64,000 nt of DNA. Source: Palleronia sp. THAF1 (GTDB lineage: Bacteria; Pseudomonadota; Alphaproteobacteria; Rhodobacterales; Rhodobacteraceae). Numbering within the stretch: the first letter of the stretch is position 1; each line of letters starts with the position of its first letter. The notes beneath the pieces were generated by a model. It worked only from the letters and a program-made list of their open reading frames with translations. It did not search any database and was not told the origin of the DNA. The translations under genes and the position numbers were made by a program. The stretch spans positions 1,655,001 through 1,719,000 of the forward strand of contig NZ_CP045420.1 of the NCBI RefSeq assembly GCF_009363795.1, read 5' to 3'. Positions 17,067 to 25,370 of the stretch are shown piece after piece.

Positions 17067-18017
17067 ATGTGCCGCATCCTTGCCTATATCGGTCCGGAAC
17101 TGCCCCTCGAAAGCCTGCTACTGACCCCGGAGAACAGCCTCATCAACCAGAGCCTGGATCCGGAACTGCACCCGCACCTCCAGTTGGCAGGGTGGGGCTT
17201 CGGCGCTTGGAGCGAACATCTCCTGAAGCCGGAAGAACCGTTCCTGTACCGGCGGCCAAAAGCCGCGTTCTATGACGACAATGCCGAGAGGATCATTCCA
17301 AGCCTTCAGGGCAGCACTCTGCTCGCGCATGTCAGAGCTTCGTCCTACAATGCCAGGGTCGTCCAGGCGGACGAAAACTGTCACCCGTTCGCTTTCACCG
17401 AAACGCGATGGATCATCGCGCAAAACGGCGGACTGCCGAATTGGCAGCTGCTGCAGCGCGAGTTATTGCAGCACTGCCAGGACCGATACCTCAAGCAGAT
17501 GCGCGGCACGACGGATACGGAGTTTCTCTATGTCCTGCTTCTGTCGCTGCTCGAAGGCAACAGCGACGACGAGATCAAGGAGGCATTCGAAAAGCTGCTG
17601 AAGCTGATTTGTGCGGCAATGAAGACGCTCGATCTGGCCGACCTGACCAAGCTGAAGATCGCCCTTGTCGCACCGAACCGGATCATCGGCGTCAACTACG
17701 GCTGCGGCTATGAGGGAGAGACGGACGTTGCGGGCGACTGGAGGGAACTGCGGGACCCGAACTCGGAAAACTACGACTCTTCACTGTCGATGCTTCTGGA
17801 ACCTTTGTATCTCTTAATGGGCGAGAACTTTCAAGATTATGCCGGTTCATACAAGGTCGACGCAACTGCCGAAGGCGAGGCAGAATCGGCGATCCTTGCG
17901 TCAGAGCCCCTGACCGAAAACGGCGAAGAATGGCTGCACATCGAATTCGGCGAGATCGTGATGCTTGAAAGATCGGATGGAAAGATCTCAAAAACAGTGA
18001 AGACGTTGAACCTGTGA
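17067..18017 (+). CDS. Class II glutamine amidotransferase
   Basis: A 316-residue protein of the YafJ/EgtC-like class II amidotransferase fold. The start ATG 17067 places Cys at position 2 (MCRILAYIG), so removal of Met exposes the N-terminal nucleophile. Other family landmarks follow: LAHVRASSYNARV, NCHPFAF and IIAQNGGLPNW, which form the glutamine pocket and oxyanion region. TTDTEFLYVLLLSLLE is the usual helix after them. Such domains hydrolyse glutamine or gamma-glutamyl amides. It stands 51 bp before a poly-gamma-glutamate hydrolase-like gene on the same strand, so both may act on gamma-glutamyl compounds. The substrate is unknown. Confidence 0.88.
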   Translation: MCRILAYIGPELPLESLLLTPENSLINQSLDPELHPHLQLAGWGFGAWSEHLLKPEEPFLYRRPKAAFYDDNAERIIPSLQGSTLLAHVRASSYNARVVQADENCHPFAFTETRWIIAQNGGLPNWQLLQRELLQHCQDRYLKQMRGTTDTEFLYVLLLSLLEGNSDDEIKEAFEKLLKLICAAMKTLDLADLTKLKIALVAPNRIIGVNYGCGYEGETDVAGDWRELRDPNSENYDSSLSMLLEPLYLLMGENFQDYAGSYKVDATAEGEAESAILASEPLTENGEEWLHIEFGEIVMLERSDGKISKTVKTLNL

Positions 18018-18068
18018 ATTTGCATTCGTCCAAGCCTGCTTCCGCACTGACAAACAAGTTGGCGATCC

Positions 18069-18647
18069 GTGGCTGACCGATATGCCAACTTCGCAGAGCT
18101 TGCGGCCGAGCTTGAACGAGACGTCGATTATCGTATCCGCAGCGCGGATCGTGGCTCGCCCGTTGTCATCATCGCACCGCACGGAGGCACGATAGAACCC
18201 GAGACATCCATGATTGCAAAAGAGATCGCGGACGACGTTTTTTCCTTCTACACCTTCGAGGCATTGCAAGCTGGTGCCCATGGCGACTTACACATTACCT
18301 CGCACCGTTTCGATGAACCCATGGCGCTCGACCTTGTCGGTAGGGCTGAGACCGCGGTGGCGATCCACGGGCGGAAAGACGATGGAACCGACACGGTCTG
18401 GCTTGGCGGCCGCGCGATTCTGCTGCGCGATGCAATCGGCGCATCGCTGCGCACCTCCGGCTTCGAAGCCGAGTTGAACACGACGCTGCCCGGTGTCGAT
18501 GAAAGCAACATTTGCAACCGGACGCGATCCGGGAAAGGGGCGCAACTCGAACTCCCGAGATCGCTTCGCAGAGGGTTGGCGGAGTCAAGGAAGGGTTTGA
18601 AGGATTTCTGTTCGGCTATCCAAAATGGGATCGGCACGACGATCTGA
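18069..18647 (+). CDS. Poly-gamma-glutamate hydrolase family protein (YjqB/PghP-like)
   Basis: A 192-residue protein starting at GTG 18069. VVIIAPHGGTIEPETSMIA, DLHITSHRFDEP and AVAIHGRKDD show the three His-containing strands of the zinc-dependent family that includes phage poly-gamma-glutamate hydrolases and YjqB. CNRTRSGKGAQLELPRSLR is the conserved C-terminal part with a Glu. No signal peptide is present, so it should be cytosolic. It forms a likely two-gene operon with the class II amidotransferase upstream. The C-terminus looks complete. Whether it cleaves a capsule-type polymer or another gamma-glutamyl compound cannot be told. Confidence 0.85.
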   Translation: MADRYANFAELAAELERDVDYRIRSADRGSPVVIIAPHGGTIEPETSMIAKEIADDVFSFYTFEALQAGAHGDLHITSHRFDEPMALDLVGRAETAVAIHGRKDDGTDTVWLGGRAILLRDAIGASLRTSGFEAELNTTLPGVDESNICNRTRSGKGAQLELPRSLRRGLAESRKGLKDFCSAIQNGIGTTI

Positions 18648-18975
18648 ACGTTTAATGGCAGGTACACATGCGGCAAGCTCGATAAGCGAAGAGCTGCCCG
18701 AGGCACTTTTGGGCCTCTGCGGACGAGAAGCATCACCAGCGGCGGGCTCGTACCGAACAGCGGACAGTAAACCCGTTCACATACTGCGCAACGCACGAAC
18801 GGCCGCCTATTGAGAAAGCTGCAGTGCAGCACAAGAATTCAGCACGAACGTCGGCTGTGGGCCGTCTGCAACGTGAGAATTCTCGCCGCACGTGCAAGCT
18901 CGAGGTGGAGGGCCGTGGGTTGTTAGGGCTCAGAGCCGACCTCCGATGCATCGCAGCATCATGTGATATGGTGCC
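18648..18975. other. Intergenic region before the recombinase gene
   Basis: About 330 bp with no recognisable gene. It contains the palindromic GCTGCAGTGCAGC at 18818-18830, repeated after the recombinase gene, and a weak GAGGC/GCCTC hairpin near 18700-18720. Confidence 0.4.
18818..18830 (+). repeat. 13-bp direct repeat flanking the recombinase, left copy
   Basis: GCTGCAGTGCAGC occurs here and again at 19719-19731 on the other side of the recombinase gene. It is itself a perfect palindrome around a central G. It could be a recombination core, a binding site or a common intergenic motif. Confidence 0.45.
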
Positions 18976-19662
18976 GTGTCAACGTCGGGTTGTCGATGTG
19001 GGAGGGCGTGGTGGATCGGAGGATTCATCAAGGAAACACCAAACCTACCCGCCATCCGCGCACTGCGCCCAGCCTGGAACAAAGGTCGAATTGTCGGTCA
19101 GAAGAGGCCACTCAAGCCCAAACACGTTTGGGCGATCAGGGTGCGGCTGGAGCTAGCCGAGAACCATCGTGATCTGGCCCTTTTCGATCTTGCCATCGAC
19201 AGCAAGCTGCGCGGCTGCGATCTTGTGAAAATCAAGGTGGTCGATGTCATGGCGTCAGGCCAAATCAAGGAACGCGCGTCGGTTCTGCAGAGCAAGACCC
19301 AGAAACCTGTGCGTTTCGAAATCTCTGAATGCACGCGAGCGTCGCTGGCAAGGTGGATGCGGGAGCCGCTCATGGTCGGATCCGAACACCTCTGGCCTGG
19401 GCGATTTCACGAACGGCTTCACATCTCGACCCGTCAGTACGCGCGTATTGTCCGAGAATGGGTGACGTCCATTGGTCTGGAGGCCAGCGCCTATGGCACG
19501 CACTCAATGCGACGCACGAAAGTCACGCAGATCTATAAGAAGACCGGCAACCTGCGGGCGGTGCAACTCCTCCTTGGCCACACGAAGATGGACAGTACGG
19601 TGCGTTACCTCGGCGTGGAGCTCGAAGATGCGCTGTCTATCGCCGAAGCTATCGAAATCTAA
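18976..19662 (+). CDS. Small tyrosine recombinase / integrase
   Basis: A short tyrosine recombinase with a catalytic domain only partly preceded by an N-terminal arm. The catalytic set is visible: Arg in SKLRGCDLVKIK, HSMRRTK (His-x-x-Arg), LLGHTKMDSTVRYLGVELEDAL with His/Lys and the nucleophile Tyr. The true start is uncertain. GTG 18976 is the first in-frame start, but the family resemblance begins only at LPAIRALRPAWNKGRIVGQ, and a GGAGG at 19019 precedes ATCAAGG, where a start codon could have been lost. Proteins of this compact type are frequent on alphaproteobacterial plasmids and islands. It is flanked by 13-bp direct repeats. Confidence 0.82.
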   Translation: MSTSGCRCGRAWWIGGFIKETPNLPAIRALRPAWNKGRIVGQKRPLKPKHVWAIRVRLELAENHRDLALFDLAIDSKLRGCDLVKIKVVDVMASGQIKERASVLQSKTQKPVRFEISECTRASLARWMREPLMVGSEHLWPGRFHERLHISTRQYARIVREWVTSIGLEASAYGTHSMRRTKVTQIYKKTGNLRAVQLLLGHTKMDSTVRYLGVELEDALSIAEAIEI

Positions 19663-19669
19663 ATACCAA

Positions 19670-19689
19670 GGCCGTCTTCACGGACGGCC
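19670..19689 (+). terminator. Putative terminator after the recombinase gene
   Basis: GGCCGTC (19670-19676) and GACGGCC (19683-19689) form a seven-base-pair stem with a six-base loop, seven bases after the stop codon. A T-run is missing, so the call is moderate. Confidence 0.4.
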
Positions 19690-19718
19690 CATAGCGGACC
19701 TTGGCGGGAATTTTGGTC

Positions 19719-19731
19719 GCTGCAGTGCAGC
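19719..19731 (+). repeat. 13-bp direct repeat flanking the recombinase, right copy
   Basis: Second exact copy of GCTGCAGTGCAGC, 901 bp after the first in the same orientation, bracketing the recombinase gene. Confidence 0.45.
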
Positions 19732-20027
19732 TTCCCGGAAGCGGACGGTCGCGACGGCAGTCAGCGTTGTACTCTATACCAATGTCCTACATTTGGAACT
19801 ATCTGCGCTTATTCACGACCGCCGGACGGCGGTTTTCGCCATTTTTCATCTCTGCCGCACCTGACCATAGTTAGCGACGAACCAAGAGGGCCATCCGCGG
19901 CGCTCATACTCTTTCTTGGTGGAAATATTCGCCAGGATGCGGGGCAGAGCCGCAAGGGCAAGCTACGTTGCGAATGCGGACCGCGATGTCAGGTGGCGTG
20001 CCCCCATCGGGTGGTCCAGTTCGAATG

Positions 20028-20843
20028 TTAATGCATCGTCGGTCTCTGATCTACCGGGACGATGCTCTTGGGCGCTGGGGGCCGGTAGCCCAAAGAGCTG
20101 TGCGGTCGGACCGTGTTGTAGTGGCGACGCCAGCGTTCGATCAGGATCTGGGCTTCGCGCAGCGTGGTGAAGACCTCGCCATTGAGCAGCTCATCCCGAA
20201 AGCGGGCGTTGAAGCTCTCGCAGTAGCCGTTCTCCCAGGGTGACCCCGGCGCGATGAACGCCGTCTTTGCGCCCGCGGCGCCGATCCAGGCCCGCACCTT
20301 CTTGGCAATGAACTCTGCGCCATTGTCCGATCTGATGTATTCCGGCGGACCGCGCAGGATGAATAGGTCAATCAGAGCGTCTACAACGTCGACAGAGTTG
20401 AGCTTGCGTTTTACGCGGATCACCAGAGCCTCCTTCGTGAACTCGTCTATGATGTTGAGCGTGCGGAAGACCCGGCCATCATGCGTGCGATCCTGAACGA
20501 AGTCATAGGACCACACGTGGTTCGGGCGCTCCGGCCGTAGCCCGACACACGACCCGTCATTCAGCCATAGACGACCCTTCTTGGGCTGTTTCTGCGGGAC
20601 TTTCAGCCCTTCCTGCCGCCAAATCCGCTCCACGCGCTTGTGGTTCACATGCCAGCCGCTGTTGTTCAGCATCCCGGTGATCATGCGATATCCATATCGC
20701 CCAAACTCTTCGGCCAGCGCGATGATATCCTCGGTCAACCGGGCTTCGTCTGGCTGACCACAGGGCACTTTGCGCTGCGTAAAGCGATGCTGACCCAAGG
20801 TGCGGCACACCCGGCGCTCCGATACGCTGAGGGTCTGCCGCAC
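20028..20843 (-). CDS. IS3-family transposase, orfB (DDE integrase domain)
   Basis: The catalytic part of an IS3-type transposase. The rve domain shows WSYDFVQDRTHDGR (first Asp), YIRSDNGAEFIA (second Asp) and SPWENGYCESFNARFRDELLNG (Glu), followed by YNTVRPHSSLGYRPPAP. The annotated ATG gives 271 residues, but the frame stays open upstream through LLSPSRRRQCIDHV and overlaps the end of orfA, so the normal product is an OrfAB fusion made by -1 frameshifting. No lesion was seen. Confidence 0.93.
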   Translation of the reverse strand: MRQTLSVSERRVCRTLGQHRFTQRKVPCGQPDEARLTEDIIALAEEFGRYGYRMITGMLNNSGWHVNHKRVERIWRQEGLKVPQKQPKKGRLWLNDGSCVGLRPERPNHVWSYDFVQDRTHDGRVFRTLNIIDEFTKEALVIRVKRKLNSVDVVDALIDLFILRGPPEYIRSDNGAEFIAKKVRAWIGAAGAKTAFIAPGSPWENGYCESFNARFRDELLNGEVFTTLREAQILIERWRRHYNTVRPHSSLGYRPPAPKSIVPVDQRPTMH

Positions 20844-20875
20844 ATGGTCGATGCATTGCCTGCGGCGGGAAGGGC

Positions 20876-21154
20876 TTAGAAGTTTCCCCGTGCGGCCTCG
20901 GCCAAGATCATCTTGTCCAAGGTCAGATCAGATACCGCGCGACGAAGCCGGATATTCTCGGCCTCAAGCTCTTTCAGCCGTTTGAGCTGATCGCGGCTCA
21001 TCCCACCATATTGCTTGCGCCATCGATAGTAGGTTTGGATCGTCACACCGATCTGTCGAACGGCTTCCTGAACCGAACTCCCTTGCCCCTGCAACACTTC
21101 AACCTGCCGCAGCTTCAGCACGATATTTTCGGGCTTCTCGCGTTTGCCAGCCAT
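20876..21154 (-). CDS. IS3-family transposase, orfA (helix-turn-helix)
   Basis: A 92-residue DNA-binding subunit. VEVLQGQGSSVQEAVRQIGVTIQTYYRWRKQYGG, seen here as SVQEAVRQIGVTIQTYYRW, is the helix-turn-helix; the following LKRLKELEAENIRLRRAV is a leucine zipper. The end ILAEAARGNF and stop at 20876 overlap the orfB frame, as expected for frameshift production of OrfAB. Confidence 0.92.
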   Translation of the reverse strand: MAGKREKPENIVLKLRQVEVLQGQGSSVQEAVRQIGVTIQTYYRWRKQYGGMSRDQLKRLKELEAENIRLRRAVSDLTLDKMILAEAARGNF

Positions 21155-21217
21155 CTCGTCGTCCTCCTGAAAACGGGATATTCCTATCCCAAAAGGTGGA
21201 CCACTTCAGTGGGGGCA

Positions 21218-21646
21218 CTCCAAGCGCACCATAGTTCACCGTCGAGACTAATCGTTTCCGAATGGATGGTACCGCGACATCCAGAGCGGGATCTAAAGAG
21301 AAAGATATCTATCTTAGGGGCGTTTAGAAGCGATACTGAGCTCTGAGCGAGTGCTTGCCCAGATCGGAACATAAAGAGCCGGACGCTGTACGGGGTCGAT
21401 CTTGGCAACTCCCGACACGGAGCCAATTCTGGCCGTGAGAAAGCGAACACCAGAGGAAGGCCCCATTAGACTTTTATGCTCGGCTCGCCGAAGCGCATAT
21501 CAACGTTCGAGCAGATGCTGCTCGGTTAACAGTTATGGTGTCTTGCAGTTCTCGTGCGAAACTCGGTGCAGAAGACAGTTGCCGCGATGACAATGTCGCG
21601 TCAGGTTTCAGGACCAGTGCTGCCATCTACTTCTCATTCCAAACGA
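21218..21646. other. Gene-free spacer right of the IS3 element
   Basis: About 430 bp with only short open frames and no recognisable features. It separates the IS3 element from the Crp-type regulator gene, which ends here on the minus strand. Confidence 0.4.
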
Positions 21647-22387
21647 TCAGGCGGTGTCGGGTGGGGGGAACCAGTCGGTATCCATCTCTGTGCTCATCGG
21701 CGTGAACGAAAGCTGCGACCTTAGCTGCTCAACGTCGGGAATGCTGACGTGATGGTCCGCGTAGTCGATCAGATGACCTTCGCGAAGGTCTTGCAGGATG
21801 CGGTTGATGTAAACTGGGGTAAGCCCCACCACATCCCCCAGTTCGGCCTGCGAGAACGGAAGTCGGAACCGCTTGCTCTCGACGCCACCCGCCAACGATA
21901 GACGGTTATGAAGACTGAGCAACAAGTAGGCGATCTTCTCTGCCGCCGTGGCGCGGGTGGCGACCTGAAGCTGCTCGCGCGTCCTCAAATGATCGCTGCT
22001 TTCAAGCGCCGTGAGAAGAGCCGCAAGGCGCGGCACTGTTCGATAGAGTTCGGGAACCATATTGCGCGGAAATGGACATATGGCGCCGTCCGTTTGCATG
22101 TAGATCGAGTGCAGAACCTCTTTGCGACTGATTTCGGCCAAGCCTATGATCTCTCCGGCAAGATAGATGCGCAGTATGGGGCGTCGATTTCTCAAAGATG
22201 CACCCCGGACAACCGCCCAGCCGTACTTCAAGAGCATAAGATCCCCCGACGCTTGGCCCGCCGTGCAGATCGGCGTGCGGCGGGTCAGCGACCTTTCGTC
22301 TTTTTCCATCTGCGCGATGAACTCGGCTTCGCGGTCCGTTAGGACCACGTAGTGCTGCAGTCGGTTTGTCAGGCAGCTTGTCGCCAT
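21647..22387 (-). CDS. Crp/Fnr-family transcriptional regulator
   Basis: A 246-residue Crp/Fnr-type protein. The N-terminal cyclic-nucleotide-binding-like barrel contains GQASGDLMLLKYGWAVV and IYLAGEIIGLAEI. The C-terminal winged helix is clear in LPFSQAELGDVVGLTPVYINRILQDLREGHLI, seen as SQAELGDVVGLTPVYINRIL. The Cys cluster of oxygen-sensing FNR is absent, and the cAMP-contact Arg pattern is not conserved, so the signal is unknown. ATG 22385-22387 is chosen as the first Met after a region without coding character. It lies 80 bp after the glycoside operon on the same strand and could regulate it. Confidence 0.88.
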   Translation of the reverse strand: MATSCLTNRLQHYVVLTDREAEFIAQMEKDERSLTRRTPICTAGQASGDLMLLKYGWAVVRGASLRNRRPILRIYLAGEIIGLAEISRKEVLHSIYMQTDGAICPFPRNMVPELYRTVPRLAALLTALESSDHLRTREQLQVATRATAAEKIAYLLLSLHNRLSLAGGVESKRFRLPFSQAELGDVVGLTPVYINRILQDLREGHLIDYADHHVSIPDVEQLRSQLSFTPMSTEMDTDWFPPPDTA

Positions 22388-22467
22388 CAGGTCTTTCCGA
22401 TCGTCTGTGAGAAAGAGACTTAGGGGCGTACGACCACTAGACAATCGGCGTGCCCGGCAAGGACAGA

Positions 22468-23289
22468 TCAGCCCACGTGCTGCAGAACACCCCTGATCCG
22501 GGATCGAAGGTGGTGGCGACACCGAAGATCACCCAACGGATGCACTGCACCACCTCGACCGTAGCCCAACGTCAGCGCAATGTCCGGTAGACGGCTCTTC
22601 CTCCCGTTCAGATAATCCGCATTGCGGTTCTGTATGTCGATATCCGGTTGCGGGATCGGTGTCAGATCAAGGAAAGCGCTAAGGGCGGACAGGCTGGCTG
22701 CCGGATCGGCAGTCAGATCTTCATAGCGCAAAACCAGTGCTGCGTGCAGGTATGGCAGATCGTCGAGCATTAGTTGATGTGCGTGCCGCCAATGATCGAC
22801 CAACTGGTCTTCGGATGCCGTTGTCCACTTCGCCGTGGCCCGAGCCGTGGCTACGGGATGACGGGTGATGAACACGAAATGGGCGAGCGGGAAGAGCTGC
22901 TGGTACAACCGCGTGCGCAGAAGGTTCACAGGCGATTTCTCAACCCGCCATGGGCTGTGGCCGGGAAACACGCGATCCCAATCACGCTTCAACCGCAAAG
23001 CCGTTTCCAGAGAGTTGTAGCGCGACGCTTCGGTCAGGTGTTGCTCCGGGTCCCACGCGAAAGCCCCGGGCACGCCATGGCGCGCCGTATGGGGGATTGC
23101 GCCTTGAAGATAGACGCCTTCCTGCTCCGGTGCGTCGGTATTTTCGATGGCGGCTATATCGGGGTGGCTGGCCAGCAAACCGGCCAACAGACTTGTGCCG
23201 GATCGGTGTAGCCCGCAAACGAAGACATAGCGCGGCACGGGTCGATCGGACGGCCGGACAGATCGCGACATGGGGTGGCGCTCGAACAT
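22468..23289 (-). CDS. PAPS-dependent sulfotransferase family protein
   Basis: A 273-residue sulfotransferase. RYVFVCGLHRSGTSLLAGLLASHP is the 5'-phosphosulfate-binding loop of the family, and FVFITRHPVATARATAKW plus LVLRYEDLTADPAASLSALSAFL are the 3'-phosphate-binding Arg/Ser segment and C-terminal signature. These enzymes move sulfate from PAPS to hydroxyl groups of sugars or lipids. It starts one base after the stop of the GT4 gene and ends a five-gene operon of glycosyltransferases, so a sulfated glycoside or glycolipid is a likely product. There is no membrane anchor. Confidence 0.87.
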   Translation of the reverse strand: MFERHPMSRSVRPSDRPVPRYVFVCGLHRSGTSLLAGLLASHPDIAAIENTDAPEQEGVYLQGAIPHTARHGVPGAFAWDPEQHLTEASRYNSLETALRLKRDWDRVFPGHSPWRVEKSPVNLLRTRLYQQLFPLAHFVFITRHPVATARATAKWTTASEDQLVDHWRHAHQLMLDDLPYLHAALVLRYEDLTADPAASLSALSAFLDLTPIPQPDIDIQNRNADYLNGRKSRLPDIALTLGYGRGGAVHPLGDLRCRHHLRSRIRGVLQHVG

Positions 23290-23290
23290 C

Positions 23291-24424
23291 TTACTCTCCC
23301 GCCAGCGCCACCGGACTGCGCAATGGCAACTCATGCGGCGCGAATGTCGCTTGCGGGAACGGCGCGTCCCGCCCTTTGATCGCGGCGTGATACAGCGCCT
23401 CGTAGCGTGCGATCATCCTGTCGGTCGTGAACTGCGCTTCCACCCGCGCACGCACGGTCTGCCGGGGAATGCTCAGCGCGAGGTCCATCGCCTTGGCCAA
23501 CGCCTCTGCCTCGGGGGCCGTCGCGAACGCCCCTGCCGGGCCAATCACTTCGCGCACTGCGCCGCTGTCCAGCGCGGCGACCGGAACGCCACAGCTCATG
23601 GCTTCGATCGCGACAAGACCGAACGGCTCATCCCACATCGGGGTGAACAGCAGAACCGATGCGCGCCCCATCTGCGCTGCAAGATCCGCCCCGGTCAGGT
23701 GGCCGCCGTAGCGGATGCCGTCCCCCAAGTATGGTCGGACGTGATCGTTGAAGTAGTCGCGATGCTCGATGGCACCGAACAGGGTCAGGTCCACCCCCCG
23801 CGATCGTGCCGCCTGTACGGCAAGGTGCGCGCCCTTGGTCGGCGTCATGCGCCCTGCCCAGACGGCAGTTCCATCGCCCTGCTCGACGTATGGCCAGTCG
23901 GCAAGATCGATCCCATTGGGAACCACTTGGGATTGAGATGGTGCGCCCTCCGGCCACCAGCGGGTCTGCTGCTGCGCAGAGCATGTGGTGAAATGCGACC
24001 ACGGCGCCGCACTGTCAGCCACGGAGCGGCGCAGGACATCGAAGGGCGGAACGTGCAGAGACGTTACCATCGGAGCCCTGTCGCGCCGCGCAAGGCGCGG
24101 TGGGTAGCGGTGCAATCCGTTGTTGTGAATGACGTCGAACCGCCCGTCCGACAACGCCGGAATGATCGCATCATGCGCGTGATCAAGATGCCCGGTCAGG
24201 ACCGGAGTCCCATGGAAGCGATGCCACGGCAGCTCCCGGTCGTAGTGTTCTTCCACCATGGGAAGCAGCGCGCACCCCGCATCGCTGTCACCCGAGGCGA
24301 TTAGCGTAACCTCATGCCCGCGGACCTGAAGACCTTTGACCAGATGATAGGAATGCGCCTCCATCCCGCCCATGAAAGGCGGTGCGATGGGGTGGCGTAT
24401 GTGGGCAAGAACACCGATCCGCAT
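23291..24424 (-). CDS. Glycosyltransferase family 4
   Basis: A 377-residue GT-B fold transferase. The N-terminus has the usual GT4 pattern APPFMGGMEAHSYHLVKGLQVRGHEVTLIA. The C-terminal donor site shows AVWAGRMTPTKGAHLAVQAA and the motif FTPMWDEPFGLVAIEAMSCGVPVAAL with the Glu-x7-Glu signature. The enzyme retains the sugar configuration and uses a nucleotide sugar. The start lies four bases after the GT2 stop, so it is operonic. The acceptor cannot be inferred. Confidence 0.92.
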   Translation of the reverse strand: MRIGVLAHIRHPIAPPFMGGMEAHSYHLVKGLQVRGHEVTLIASGDSDAGCALLPMVEEHYDRELPWHRFHGTPVLTGHLDHAHDAIIPALSDGRFDVIHNNGLHRYPPRLARRDRAPMVTSLHVPPFDVLRRSVADSAAPWSHFTTCSAQQQTRWWPEGAPSQSQVVPNGIDLADWPYVEQGDGTAVWAGRMTPTKGAHLAVQAARSRGVDLTLFGAIEHRDYFNDHVRPYLGDGIRYGGHLTGADLAAQMGRASVLLFTPMWDEPFGLVAIEAMSCGVPVAALDSGAVREVIGPAGAFATAPEAEALAKAMDLALSIPRQTVRARVEAQFTTDRMIARYEALYHAAIKGRDAPFPQATFAPHELPLRSPVALAGE

Positions 24425-24428
24425 GCTG

Positions 24429-25370
24429 CTACTCTGCCGCGTGGGCAGGCGCGGCCAGCTTGGCCATCTCGCACCGTGCTTCGCGCCCGCGCAGATAATC
24501 CAGCACGCGGCGGGTGCTGGCGTAGGGCATGTTGTCTTGCTGACGACACAGGGCCAGATCGTCGTCGGTCAACGCGTGTAAGACGCGCATGCCCTGCGGC
24601 GTCTCTTCGATTAGGCCCATCATGCGGAAGGCGGCCAGCCAGTGCTCCATCGTCCGGTAGCCCCATTTCTGGCCAAACAGCTCGGCGTTGCGGATGACCG
24701 ACGCCGCATGGTGGATCGGTGGCATGAAGTGGGGGTGGAATTGATGATAGACCTTCGCGCCCTTCAGCCACCAGATCCGGACATCGACCTCGTCCAGTGT
24801 TCTGCCGAAGTCCGTATCCTCTCCGCCGTAGCCGACGAACCGTTCGTCGAACCCGCCCGAGGCGATCCAGTCCGCGCGGTGCATGGCGAAGTTCAATGAC
24901 CAGAAACAACGATAGTCGTTGCACAAACGCGCGCCCTGCGGCGGAGGCCCCTGCCGGTCACCGTGGCGGATCGCGAGGGCTTCGAACCGGGCGTCATTCC
25001 GGTCGCCATCCGTCGCACCCTTGGGCAGATAACCGACCTCTCCCATGAAGACGCCCGCGCCCGGCGTCAGAACGGCGGCGTAGTCGGCGACAAGGGTCTC
25101 GGCGGGGATGCAGTCGACGTCCAGGAAGATCAGGCGATCACCGACCGCACCGTTTGCGACCGCGTTACGCGCCGCGGCCAAGGGAAGTTTCGGCCCGGTA
25201 ACGTGGATCTGGCGAACCGGGAACGGCGTTTCGGGCAGGTCATAAGGGGCGTCCTGCATGACGCCGATTACGAGCTCACGGGGTTGCAGCGTTTGACGGC
25301 ACAGACCCTCGATCACATTCGCAAGGTGGTCGGCGCGCCCGGAAGCGATGGTCAGAACGGATACGGTCAT
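24429..25370 (-). CDS. Glycosyltransferase family 2
   Basis: A 313-residue GT-A transferase. TVSVLTIASGRADHLANVIEGL opens the domain. The DxD-type motif is LIFLDVDCIPAETLV at about residues 95-109, and GGFDERFVGYGGEDTDFGRTL is the acceptor-side ED motif. The ATG at 25368-25370 overlaps the preceding gene's stop as ATGA. There are no membrane segments, so it is soluble. It resembles galactosyltransferase-like GT2 proteins of the GT7-C type, but the sugar is not known. Confidence 0.9.
   Translation of the reverse strand: MTVSVLTIASGRADHLANVIEGLCRQTLQPRELVIGVMQDAPYDLPETPFPVRQIHVTGPKLPLAAARNAVANGAVGDRLIFLDVDCIPAETLVADYAAVLTPGAGVFMGEVGYLPKGATDGDRNDARFEALAIRHGDRQGPPPQGARLCNDYRCFWSLNFAMHRADWIASGGFDERFVGYGGEDTDFGRTLDEVDVRIWWLKGAKVYHQFHPHFMPPIHHAASVIRNAELFGQKWGYRTMEHWLAAFRMMGLIEETPQGMRVLHALTDDDLALCRQQDNMPYASTRRVLDYLRGREARCEMAKLAAPAHAAE

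Larger units (their letters stand above)
19999..21217 (-). mobile_element. IS3-family (IS407 group-like) insertion sequence
   Basis: The ends show imperfect inverted repeats: TGCCCCCATCGGGTGGTCCA at the left and, reversed, TGCCCCCACTGAAGTGGTCC at the right. The approximately 1219-bp length and the orfA/orfB pair fit the IS407 group. The four bases flanking each end (GGCG and CTCC) do not match, so no target duplication is visible. Both transposase frames appear intact. Confidence 0.85.

Noticed and set aside
16619-17124. Small frames in the sqdB to amidotransferase gap
   Set aside because: No conserved pattern, mutually overlapping. The amidotransferase must start at 17067 to have Cys at position 2.
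19995-21221. Target-site duplication of the IS3 element
   Set aside because: The flanking four bases GGCG and CTCC differ; either the ends are off by some bases or the duplication has decayed.
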